A stretch of DNA of 56,736 bases from CF-118 sp035934385. GTDB lineage: Bacteria > Chloroflexota > Dormibacteria > Dormibacterales > Dormibacteraceae. The position numbers and the translations under genes are program-made. The notes under the pieces were generated by a model. That model saw only the letters and a list, made by a program, of their open reading frames with translations, did no database searches and was not told the origin of the DNA. Shown here piece after piece: positions 16,561 to 24,154 of this stretch. The stretch is from NCBI GenBank assembly GCA_035934385.1, contig DASYXY010000088.1:1-56736 (forward strand), written 5' to 3'. How positions within the stretch are numbered: position 1 is the first letter of the stretch; each line of letters begins with the position of its first letter.

Positions 16561-16566
16561 TATACT
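16561..16566 (+). promoter_or_regulatory. -10 box TATACT of tRNA-Leu(CAG)
   Basis: A strong TATACT hexamer ends 17 nt before the mature tRNA 5' end. Seventeen bp further upstream there is no TTGACA; the hexamer position falls inside the proximal palindrome at 16534-16545. Confidence 0.6.
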
Positions 16567-16583
16567 TTTCGCTCGTTCCCTAC

Positions 16584-16669
16584 GCGGCGGTGGCGGAATG
16601 GCAGACGCGCTAGTTTCAGGAGCTAGTGACCGCAAGGTCGTGGAGGTTCAACTCCTCTCCGCCGCACCA
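16584..16669 (+). tRNA. tRNA-Leu (anticodon CAG)
   Basis: Class II tRNA: acceptor GCGGCGG/CCGCCGC, anticodon stem CTAGT/GCTAG with loop TTCAGGA giving anticodon CAG (reads CUG, expected to be the dominant Leu codon at this GC content). It has a long variable arm and encoded CCA (16667-16669). Confidence 0.96.
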
Positions 16670-16683
16670 GACTGAATCGAACC

Positions 16684-16914
16684 TCAGTAGTCGGAGCGCG
16701 ACCAGCCTATCTGCAGCGCCTCGCGAGTGAAGATGACAAGCGTCACGCTCATCGCGAGCAGGCCTGCTGAAACGATGAGATCGATGTCCCACTCGTAGCC
16801 CTTGACCAGCGCCTGGATCAGCAGACCAGCGAGCAACATGCAGGCGGCTAAGTGCAGGGCGAACGCGAGTCGAGGGTGCGTGTCCCACAGCTTTCCGAGC
16901 GCCGACCCGCCCAT
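16684..16914 (-). CDS. small two-span membrane protein
   Basis: A 76-residue protein with two hydrophobic helices (about residues 17-38 and 47-64) and a short charged C-terminus. No family recognised. It follows the MFS transporter gene with an 11-nt gap on the same strand and could be co-expressed with it. It has no motif that indicates function. Confidence 0.6.
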   Translation of the reverse strand: MGGSALGKLWDTHPRLAFALHLAACMLLAGLLIQALVKGYEWDIDLIVSAGLLAMSVTLVIFTREALQIGWSRSDY

Positions 16915-16925
16915 TCGGCGCGATC

Positions 16926-18059
16926 TTAGCCCGGCGCCCTCGATCTCAGGCCGAGTGCTGTCAGCAACACGGCCCCCGCGGCTGCGAGGGGGATGAGCAG
17001 CGCAAGGCGCAGCCCGAAACGGTCAGCGGTCGAGCCGATCAGCCATGGCCCGACGATGGAGCCCGCATAGCCCGCACTCAGCACGACGCTGAGCGGCGTT
17101 CCGGTTCGGCCCAGGTTGGCAGCGGCGCTGAAAGCGAGCGGCACCATCACCGCGCAGCCGGCGCCGACCAGCGTGAAGCCTGTGATCGCCGTCACCGGAG
17201 CGGGCAACGCGATCGCAACCGCGACGCCGGCGATCGCCACAAGCGCGCCGAGCGCCACCACCACCGCCGGGCCCGTGCGCGCCGTCAATCGATCCGCCGT
17301 CATGCGGACCGCGGTCATCGCCAGCGAGAACGCCACGCTTACGGCCGCCGCGACCGCGAGCGTGGTCTTCCCATAGTCACGCAGGTAGATCGGTCCCCAG
17401 TCACCGCCCGCGCTCTCGACCAGGATGCCGAAGAAAGCCATCGCGGCGACCGCGCCGACTGCGGTGCCAATGCGCAGCCGAGTCGTTCCGCTCGGCAGCA
17501 GTGTGGCCGCGCCGCCCCGTGTGTCCGGGACCCCGGCGAGCAGCGGCACCGAGCCCACGCCGACCACAACGGCGACGATCGCGAAGTGTGGCAGCGGCGA
17601 AAGGCCGACCGCGGCGGCGAACGCGGCCGCAGCACCGCCCGCCACGAAACCAAGGCTCCAGAAACCGTGAAAGCCGTTGATCATCGGCCGGCCGGCCTCG
17701 CGCTCGATCTCGGCAGCCTGCGAGTTCTCGAGCACGTCGATCAACCCGCCGAGCACTCCGAGCAAAAAGAACGCCGCCGCGAAGAAAGCAAAACTCGGCG
17801 CGAGCGCCGGAGCGATCAATACTCCGACCATCACGACCGTCAGCACGCGCACCCACCTGCGCGCCCCGCTTGCGAGGATCGGCCGCGCGAGGACCGCTCC
17901 GGCCACGGCGCCTGCCGCATAGAAAAGGAACGCGAGCCCGACCTGGCCATCGGTCAGGTGGAGGCTTTCCTTGAACGCAGGCATGCGCGGCACCAGGCTG
18001 CCGGCGACGGTGCCGAAGCAGAAGAATGCCGCCGACACGGCCCAGCGCTGACGCCTCAC
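16926..18059 (-). CDS. MFS transporter
   Basis: A 377-residue permease with about 12 hydrophobic helices and the N-terminal MFS topology (FFCFGTVAGSLVPRMPAFKESL, then AGAVAGAVLARPILASGARR matching the loop 2-3 motif). Best fit is the drug/sugar-type MFS (FucP/YbjJ-like). Substrate unknown. The GTG start lies 8 nt after a TACGTT -10, back-to-back with the promoter of the divergent gene at 18094. Confidence 0.85.
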   Translation of the reverse strand: MRRQRWAVSAAFFCFGTVAGSLVPRMPAFKESLHLTDGQVGLAFLFYAAGAVAGAVLARPILASGARRWVRVLTVVMVGVLIAPALAPSFAFFAAAFFLLGVLGGLIDVLENSQAAEIEREAGRPMINGFHGFWSLGFVAGGAAAAFAAAVGLSPLPHFAIVAVVVGVGSVPLLAGVPDTRGGAATLLPSGTTRLRIGTAVGAVAAMAFFGILVESAGGDWGPIYLRDYGKTTLAVAAAVSVAFSLAMTAVRMTADRLTARTGPAVVVALGALVAIAGVAVAIALPAPVTAITGFTLVGAGCAVMVPLAFSAAANLGRTGTPLSVVLSAGYAGSIVGPWLIGSTADRFGLRLALLIPLAAAGAVLLTALGLRSRAPG

Positions 18060-18067
18060 TGGGCCTC

Positions 18068-18087
18068 AACGTAAGCCTCGATACACT
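18068..18087. promoter_or_regulatory. back-to-back divergent leaderless promoters
   Basis: Minus-strand TACGTT (18073-18068) lies 8 nt before the GTG at 18059. Plus-strand TACACT (18082-18087) lies 6 nt before the GTG at 18094. The two -10 boxes are only 8 bp apart, so each promoter's -35 region overlaps the other gene's start. Confidence 0.55.
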
Positions 18088-18093
18088 GCCCGT

Positions 18094-18582
18094 GTGGCGG
18101 CCGGGGCGAGCGATCCGGTGAGGACGCTCTATCGCACGCTTCTCGCCTACGGCGCTTTTGCGATTCTCATCCTCGCCGCGGGCGTCGCGGAGTACGTCCA
18201 CTTCGAGCCCTTCACGTCCAGCCCCGGCGTGCACGCGAAGGTCGTCGGCGTCTATGCGTACGACCCCGCCTCCAGGCAGACCTCAGGACCAAACCGCGAG
18301 CGCTTCGCACGCAACGAGCAGTTCGCCGCAATCGTCGATTGGTCTGGACTGCCACAGAGCATCACAGTCGAAGCCGTGTGGTACGACAGCTTCGAAAACA
18401 TCGTCGGCTCGGTCGGGCCGGGGACACCGGACGAGCTGCGCGACCAGACCATCGTGCCGGCCGCGGTTCCTGAGGGCCTGAAGTACCACCTTCCCGGCCA
18501 GTACATCTTCGCCGTCGAAAGGCTCGACCACGGCAGGCCGGTTGAAGTGCTCGGACGCCGAGTCGTCGACGTGGAGCGTTGA
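18094..18582 (+). CDS. membrane-anchored protein of unknown function
   Basis: A 162-residue protein with one N-terminal membrane helix (about residues 18-36) and an external domain with beta-rich segments (HAKVVGVYAYDP, FAAIVDWSGLPQSITVEAVWYD, GQYIFAVERLDHG). The exterior looks like a small immunoglobulin-type fold, but I cannot assign a family. Its stop shares one base with the ATG of the PrsW-like gene, so the two are translationally coupled and may act together. Confidence 0.7.
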   Translation: MAAGASDPVRTLYRTLLAYGAFAILILAAGVAEYVHFEPFTSSPGVHAKVVGVYAYDPASRQTSGPNRERFARNEQFAAIVDWSGLPQSITVEAVWYDSFENIVGSVGPGTPDELRDQTIVPAAVPEGLKYHLPGQYIFAVERLDHGRPVEVLGRRVVDVER

Positions 18583-19961
18583 TGAGCGCGTACACGCTGC
18601 GCACCGCGGCGAATCCGAGACCACGCAACAGGCCGGCGCGCTACACCATCGCGGCAGTCATCGGGGCGGTCGTCATTCTCATCATCGCCGGCAACTCGTT
18701 GCTCGACTACGTCTTCATCGACACCATCCCCGCGCGCGCGACGCTGTACGGGCTTGTCGCCGTCGCTCTGATTGCTCTCGGCACGTACATCCAGGAGCGG
18801 GCACTCAATCGCGATCCGATCACGCGCAGGCGTCACCTCATCCGCGCCGGCGTCCTGCTCGGCCTGGCCGCGATGCTGTGGCTTTTGCTGAGCGACCTGT
18901 TCCTGTTCGCCCAGGCGGCCGGACCGGTCGTCGCCGCGGTTTGCGCCCTCGCGTGCGTGCCCACCACCGCGTTCGGGCTGTGGGTCGTGCGCCGCATCGA
19001 CCGCAACGAGAAGGAGCCGTGGCGGCTGGTGCTGGTCGCCGCGGCGTGGGGCGCGGTCGTCGCGACGAGCCTCGTGATCTGGGCGGAAACCTTCTGGGAC
19101 ACGATCGCGGCCAACACCCTCGTGCCGGGACCCGGCCTCGATGCCTCCAACGCCTTCTCCGCCGGCCTGTTCGAGGAACTCGGCAAGGGCGCTGCCGTCG
19201 TCCTGCTGTTTCTCGTCATGCGCAACGAGTTCGATGACGTCGTCGACGGAATCGTTTACGGAGCTGCGGTGGGGCTCGGCTTCAACTTCATGGAGTCGAT
19301 CACGTACATGACGAACCTGTACTCGATCTTCAGCCCCGAAGGCTCAGGCGGAATCGCCGCCGGATTCCAGTGGTACGCGCGCCAGGTGCTGGGGCTCTTC
19401 ATGGGCCACGCCACCTACACGGCGCTGGTCGGCGCGGGCATCGGCATCGCCCGACAGCTGCCGTCACGCCGGCAAAAGGTGATCGCGATCATCGCCGGCT
19501 TCCTGGTCGCGATCGCAGCGCACTTCTCGTGGGACGCGTGGCTCACCTTCTTCCCCATCGAGACCTCGCTGTTCGGCCTCGTCGAGGTGCACCTGCGCAC
19601 GGTCGTCATGACCGGGCCCTTCACCGCCGGAGTGATCGTGCTGCTCGCGATGGGCTTGCGTAACGAGAGCCGCGCGCTGTATGCGCAGCTGCGGAAGGAG
19701 GCGGCGGTCGGCGCCGGCGCCGTGCTGCCCGCGGAGGTCGACATCCTCGCCAGCCCGTGGCGCCGGTTCGGCGAGCGCCTGAGGGCACTGGACAAGGGAG
19801 GATTCGGCGCCTACGTGCGGCTCGCGCGGCTGCAGACCGCACAGCTCGATCTCGCGATGGAGCGCTGGCATCGCGAGCGGCGGGAGATCGACACGCCGCT
19901 CGAAGCCGAGCAGGAGCTGCGGGGCGAGATCCTTACTTTGCGGCGGCGGGCCGCGTTCTGA
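18582..19961 (+). CDS. PrsW-family intramembrane metalloprotease
   Basis: A 459-residue polytopic protein. It carries the three PrsW motifs on successive helices: FEELGKG (E198, E199, K202), MGHATYT (H276) and AAHFSWD (H314, D318). PrsW homologues cleave membrane proteins, in Bacillus subtilis the anti-sigma factor RsiW. A charged tail of about 100 residues after the membrane domain (380-459) is extra and may be regulatory. The start is ATG 18582, overlapping the previous stop. The substrate is unknown; the single-span protein encoded just upstream is one candidate. Confidence 0.88.
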   Translation: MSAYTLRTAANPRPRNRPARYTIAAVIGAVVILIIAGNSLLDYVFIDTIPARATLYGLVAVALIALGTYIQERALNRDPITRRRHLIRAGVLLGLAAMLWLLLSDLFLFAQAAGPVVAAVCALACVPTTAFGLWVVRRIDRNEKEPWRLVLVAAAWGAVVATSLVIWAETFWDTIAANTLVPGPGLDASNAFSAGLFEELGKGAAVVLLFLVMRNEFDDVVDGIVYGAAVGLGFNFMESITYMTNLYSIFSPEGSGGIAAGFQWYARQVLGLFMGHATYTALVGAGIGIARQLPSRRQKVIAIIAGFLVAIAAHFSWDAWLTFFPIETSLFGLVEVHLRTVVMTGPFTAGVIVLLAMGLRNESRALYAQLRKEAAVGAGAVLPAEVDILASPWRRFGERLRALDKGGFGAYVRLARLQTAQLDLAMERWHRERREIDTPLEAEQELRGEILTLRRRAAF

Positions 19962-20472
19962 GCCGAAACACGGCCAGCGTGATGAGTGCGGCGGCCGTTC
20001 CCCAGGTGACGGCGGAGACAAGAGGGTCGCTGAAGTCGGTGCCGCCAAGAAACGCATGCACAAAGGCAAGCGCGAACGCCACATACGCGAGGCGATGCAG
20101 CCACTGCCAGGCAGGCTGTTTCAGTCGCCGCTTCATCCAAGCGGTCACGGTGACCAGCACGAGGATGTCGAGCGACAGCGTTCCTAGGCCGATCGCCAGC
20201 GTGCCGTAAGGCGCGAGGAACGGTACAAAGACGTCGAGCGGCGTGATGCGCGCGGTGTGGTCAAGCAGCAGAGCGACGACGTGCAGCGCCGCGAGTGGAA
20301 TCCACAGCACCGTCGTGTACTCGTGCAGCGAGCGCAGCGCGCGATTGCTGCCGAGCCAATCGAGCACGGCGGTCCGCAGAGCGATGCCCGTGAGCAACGC
20401 GACCGACAGCGACGCGTAGGACGCGAGCCCGCACACCCGCGCCAAAACCCAGACGAACTGGTCGGTGGTCAT
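19933..20472 (-). CDS. ferric reductase-like heme membrane protein
   Basis: A 179-residue protein with about six membrane helices of the ferric-reductase-like/MsrQ type. Paired histidines suitable for b-heme ligation are visible in SLHEYTTVLW and ALHVVALL, and again in QWLHRLAY and FVHAFLGG. There is no FAD/NAD domain, so electrons must come from a partner. ATG 20472 overlaps the apbE stop (ATGA). Its end overlaps the convergent prsW-like gene by 29 nt. Confidence 0.85.
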   Translation of the reverse strand: MTTDQFVWVLARVCGLASYASLSVALLTGIALRTAVLDWLGSNRALRSLHEYTTVLWIPLAALHVVALLLDHTARITPLDVFVPFLAPYGTLAIGLGTLSLDILVLVTVTAWMKRRLKQPAWQWLHRLAYVAFALAFVHAFLGGTDFSDPLVSAVTWGTAAALITLAVFRLRTRPAAAK

Positions 20473-21194
20473 GCCGCTCGGCCCGAGATGAGCTTGGTCT
20501 TGGCGAGAATCTCGGCGTCGAGCGCCGTATCCGCGACAACCGACACCTCTTCGAGGCCCGACGTAGCGGGGAGGCCGGTGCGCGGGTCGATGAGGTGATG
20601 CAGATCGCCCCATCGCCGCTTGCGCGTGCTGCTCGTGGCCGCGCCGAGGTTCCTGAGCATGTAAGTTTTGGCCGCGATCGCGACCGGCCACTCGCCGCGA
20701 GCGAACAGGTCGCCCCCGAGGTTCACGAGCGAGTTGTCGCCGAGACGCTCGCACAGCCGATCGGCCATCCAGCCTTTGGCGATGCCGCCGAGGTCGATGC
20801 GCGCGTTTGGCGCCAAACGTGCCCTGCCGGGCTTGACGATCAGCACGTCTGGCAACGGAGGCGCGGCATGCGCATGCCCGAGGCAGGCGGCGGTCGGTCC
20901 CTGTGCAAGGGGGCGCGTATAGCCGATCGCGAGCATCGATGGCAGCACCGCGACGTTGACGAGCCCTCCGCTCCACTCAAACGCGCGCAGTGATGCGCGC
21001 AGCAGCTGCTCCAGCTCGGACGACACGCCGACCCAGTCATTGGCCGCGTTCAAGAGCGACAGCTCGCTCGATTCGTCGAAGCGCGTGATGCGGGCGGCGA
21101 GGTGGCGCACCCACCTCTCGCCCGCGGCCAGGTCGCCGTCGCCGAACACGGCGCATGTCGTGCCCATCGCGTGAAAGTGCAGCTCAGGACGCAT
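20469..21194 (-). CDS. apbE: FAD:protein FMN transferase (ApbE family)
   Basis: Transfers FMN from FAD to a threonine or serine of exported redox proteins. The 241-residue protein has the family core: an early FDESSELSLLN segment, the RIDLGGIAKGWMADRL motif and SLVNLGGDLFARG. It is shorter than lipoprotein ApbE (about 330-350) and lacks a signal peptide, so it may act in the cytoplasm or lack the export signal. No FMN-binding-domain substrate is encoded in the window. It overlaps both neighbours in the operon. Confidence 0.88.
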   Translation of the reverse strand: MRPELHFHAMGTTCAVFGDGDLAAGERWVRHLAARITRFDESSELSLLNAANDWVGVSSELEQLLRASLRAFEWSGGLVNVAVLPSMLAIGYTRPLAQGPTAACLGHAHAAPPLPDVLIVKPGRARLAPNARIDLGGIAKGWMADRLCERLGDNSLVNLGGDLFARGEWPVAIAAKTYMLRNLGAATSSTRKRRWGDLHHLIDPRTGLPATSGLEEVSVVADTALDAEILAKTKLISGRAA

Positions 21195-21372
21195 AGGTAG
21201 AGGTCACCGGCTGGACATCGGCGGGTCGCAGCGAGGAGGAGAGCACCGGCGGCTGCAGCGGAGCGCTCGGGTTCTTGACGTGGGCTGTCACGTACGCGGC
21301 CGAAAAAACGGTTGCGAGCAGGCTCAACACCGTGGCACCGATCTTCAGCAGGAGCGGACGGCGGTCGTTCAC
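21184..21372 (-). CDS. 62-residue membrane-anchored peptide in the apbE operon
   Basis: One N-terminal membrane helix (about residues 9-30) and a Pro/Ser/Thr-rich external tail. It overlaps DUF1501 by 4 nt (ATGA) and apbE by 11 nt, which argues that it is translated. The Thr/Ser-rich C-terminus (PVTSTYAS) does not match the canonical ApbE flavinylation motif. It may be a small subunit or anchor of the operon's electron-transfer proteins; speculative. Confidence 0.6.
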   Translation of the reverse strand: MNDRRPLLLKIGATVLSLLATVFSAAYVTAHVKNPSAPLQPPVLSSSLRPADVQPVTSTYAS

Positions 21373-22649
21373 CTCAAGAACGGGACCGAGTCGAAGGATG
21401 CTCCGAGAATCGCCTTCGCGTCCGCACCGAGATGTCCGCTGAGGATCTCCTGGTACACGGAGCGGAAGTCGACCGCGTACTTGAGGTTGCCGGTGGCATC
21501 GAGGTCGGTGAGGCTCGGCTCGCCGCCGTAAAGACCGCCCTTGGCCGGGTCGCCGATGAGCAGCAACGGCGCGGCTGCGCCGTGGTCGGTGCCCCCGCTT
21601 GCGTTCTCCTTCGGCCGGCGACCGAACTCTGACCAGGTCGCGATCAGCACGTTGTCAGCCTTGCCGTGCGCGGCGAGGTCCTGGTAGAAGGCGCTGACCG
21701 CCGAGTCGAGGTACGCCATCAGGTCGTCGTGGCGGTTCAGCTCGGTGTAGTGCGTGTCAAAGCCGCCGAGCGTGACGTGCAGCAGCTTGACGCCGGTGCC
21801 GGTGACTATGAGCTCGGCGGCCAGCTGCAGCGCAGCGGCCAGCTGGTTCTTCGACGAGTACACGAGCTTGACCTTGTCGGAGTAGTCCGCCATCGGTTGA
21901 TAGGCCGCGGCTGAGGTGCGAAGCGTGGCGACCGTCTCGGTGGCCGTCGCGATGGCGGTGTCGAACAGCGCGCCGTAGATGCCAGGCGTGCCCTTGTACA
22001 GCGCGCCGACCGCGGCCTCCACCTCACTCCCGCCAGTGAAGCCGAAGGTCTTCTGTTCCTGGATCACGGTCATGGTCGCTTGCAGATCGCGCAAGGCGCC
22101 GGGCACGTCAGTCGACCCACACGCGCAGCCCGTGAGCGGGTGACCGTTCGAGTCGTACGAGGTCGCCAAGGTGCGCCCCAGCCATCCGTCGACCTGGCGG
22201 CGCGTCGGATCGCCCGTCTCCCAGATGCGGATCGACTCGAAGTGCGAGAACGTCGGGTTCGGGTAGCCGACTCCCTGCACGATCGCGACCTTGCCCTTGT
22301 CCCACAGGCTCTTGATGCCGCTCAGGTTGTGGTTGAGGCCGAAGTCCTTGTTCAGAGGCAGCGCCTGCGCCACCATCGGCGCGGCGAGCTTTGGCCTCAG
22401 GTCGTGCAGGGTCGGGTCGGCCAGCGGCACCAGCGTGCGCAGCCCGTCGTTGCCGCCGGCGAGCTGGATCATGACCAGCACGTTGTCGTTGGTGATGCCT
22501 TCCTGCTTGGCCGCGTAGACGGCGCGCGCGAACGCGTCTGGCACCGCCGCGTAGCCGGCCGCGAGACCAGCGGCCCCGGCGCCGAAGACGAGCCCCGCGC
22601 GCAGAAAGTCGCGGCGCTTGAGCTGGTTGATCCCGATCTCGTTCTTCAT
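21369..22649 (-). CDS. DUF1501 family Tat-exported protein
   Basis: A 426-residue protein of the DUF1501 family, related to the sulfatase/alkaline-phosphatase fold. A twin-arginine signal is present (LKRRDFLRAGLVFGAG, residues 10-25). The family segments NVLVMIQLAGGNDGL, TWSEFGRRPKENASGGTDHG and a GFDTH motif are all visible. The ATG at 22647-22649 follows the DUF1800 stop by 11 nt. DUF1800/DUF1501 pairs are widespread in soil and planctomycete genomes and are of unknown enzymology. Confidence 0.9.
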   Translation of the reverse strand: MKNEIGINQLKRRDFLRAGLVFGAGAAGLAAGYAAVPDAFARAVYAAKQEGITNDNVLVMIQLAGGNDGLRTLVPLADPTLHDLRPKLAAPMVAQALPLNKDFGLNHNLSGIKSLWDKGKVAIVQGVGYPNPTFSHFESIRIWETGDPTRRQVDGWLGRTLATSYDSNGHPLTGCACGSTDVPGALRDLQATMTVIQEQKTFGFTGGSEVEAAVGALYKGTPGIYGALFDTAIATATETVATLRTSAAAYQPMADYSDKVKLVYSSKNQLAAALQLAAELIVTGTGVKLLHVTLGGFDTHYTELNRHDDLMAYLDSAVSAFYQDLAAHGKADNVLIATWSEFGRRPKENASGGTDHGAAAPLLLIGDPAKGGLYGGEPSLTDLDATGNLKYAVDFRSVYQEILSGHLGADAKAILGASFDSVPFLR

Positions 22650-22660
22650 GTCACGTGCAC

Positions 22661-24082
22661 CTACTTGAGCTGGAATTCCGGGGAGGCGAGCGCGACGAAC
22701 CACCGGGTGCGCTCGTCCGGGGAGCTGCCGAACATCGACGCCGTTTGCTGACCGATAACGCCGTCGAGCTGGTGCTTCACCGCATCCGATGACGGCGGGA
22801 GCGACGTGGACTGGGCGAGCGCGCTGGTCACGAAGTTGACGCGCTCGATGACAGTGTTCGAGGAGATCCATGCCTCGTTGTTGGGCCACCCACCAACGTC
22901 GGGCGGATCGAACAGCGACTGGCCCATGCCCGAGCCCGAAGCCACGATGAGCTTCGAGAGCCTCGTCGAGCCCAGAGCACGCGCGGCCTGGACCATGAGC
23001 TCGGTCGGCGACTTCACGAGCGCTCGATAAGCTCCGGCGGCAACGAACTCGTCGCTCGTGAACACGGCGCGCATCAGCGTCTTCATGTCGTAGTTGCTGC
23101 GGCGAAACGCGTCGCCGAGACGCGTCACCAGGCTCGACGACGGCTGGCCGGTCACGAATTGCTGCAGGACCTTGGTCGCGACGAACGGGGCCGTCGCGGG
23201 CTGGGCGAGGATGCGATCGATGACGCCCTGCGTATCCAGCGCTCCGCTCTTGCCGAGGTAGGTGACGGAGCCGGTGAACGCGCGCCGTCTGTTGAAGACG
23301 CCCGCCTTCTGGCTCGAGTACACGGGGAGTGGACGGCCGGTACCCGCGGCGGGTGCGGTGGAGTCCGGCCGCGGCAGCTGCCACCCTGTGAGAGCGAGCG
23401 CACCCTGGCGGACGTCCTCCTCCGAGTAGTTGCCCGCACCCATCGTGAATAGCTCCATGAGCTCGCGCGAATAGTTCTCGTTCGGGCTCGACGCGACCGA
23501 GGTGGCGAGGTCGAGATAACGCAACATCGCCGGGTCCGTCGTGACCTGCATGAGCATGGAGCGCAGGTTGGTCATCGCCATCCGGCGCCAGGTGAGGTTC
23601 TGCCAGTACATGAAGGTGTTGTCGGCGGTCTTGCGGTAATCGCTCGTGAAATGGCCGTGCCAGAAGAGCGTCATCCGCTCGGCGAACGGCGTCGATGTCG
23701 TGAGCATGTGGTCGACCCACCACCGCTGCAGCTCGGTCACGGCGAACCGGCCGCCCGGGGTGGCGGCGCTCGCGAGCGAAGGCGGCTCGGCCGGCGCGGT
23801 CTCGATCATCCGGTCGACAGTCTTGCCAAACCCCGCCGACAGCGCGGACTCCAGCTGGGCGGGCGTATAGCCGAACGTGGCGCGGCGGAGCAGGTGCATG
23901 ATCCGGGCCGACTCCGACGCGAGAGGCGAGGCCCAATCTGTGGTCGTCGACCGGGTCGCCGTGCGGGTCGACATGTTGGTCAGGGTCGGAGTCAGGAGAC
24001 GCACGGCGCCAACTCCGATCCCGGCGGCGACCGCGGCCGCCAGCGCCTGGCGGCGGGTGAGGACCTGTTTCGCCAACGCCAT
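22661..24082 (-). CDS. DUF1800 family Tat-exported protein
   Basis: A 473-residue DUF1800 protein. The N-terminus TRRQALAAAVAAGIG is a Tat-like signal. The family core is clear: HLLRRATFGYTPAQ, ERMTLFWHGHFTS, NENYSRELMELFTMG and PPDVGGWPNNEAWI. It is the first gene of the DUF1800-DUF1501-small-apbE-ferric reductase operon. ATG 24080-24082 is chosen for the signal peptide; codons further upstream give no leader-like sequence. Confidence 0.9.
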   Translation of the reverse strand: MALAKQVLTRRQALAAAVAAGIGVGAVRLLTPTLTNMSTRTATRSTTTDWASPLASESARIMHLLRRATFGYTPAQLESALSAGFGKTVDRMIETAPAEPPSLASAATPGGRFAVTELQRWWVDHMLTTSTPFAERMTLFWHGHFTSDYRKTADNTFMYWQNLTWRRMAMTNLRSMLMQVTTDPAMLRYLDLATSVASSPNENYSRELMELFTMGAGNYSEEDVRQGALALTGWQLPRPDSTAPAAGTGRPLPVYSSQKAGVFNRRRAFTGSVTYLGKSGALDTQGVIDRILAQPATAPFVATKVLQQFVTGQPSSSLVTRLGDAFRRSNYDMKTLMRAVFTSDEFVAAGAYRALVKSPTELMVQAARALGSTRLSKLIVASGSGMGQSLFDPPDVGGWPNNEAWISSNTVIERVNFVTSALAQSTSLPPSSDAVKHQLDGVIGQQTASMFGSSPDERTRWFVALASPEFQLK

Positions 24083-24154
24083 GTGGACAGTAAGCGCCTC
24101 AGACCGCCTACGTGGAATCAGCCGAATGTGAAGAATTCGTAAGCGAGCAGGGCG

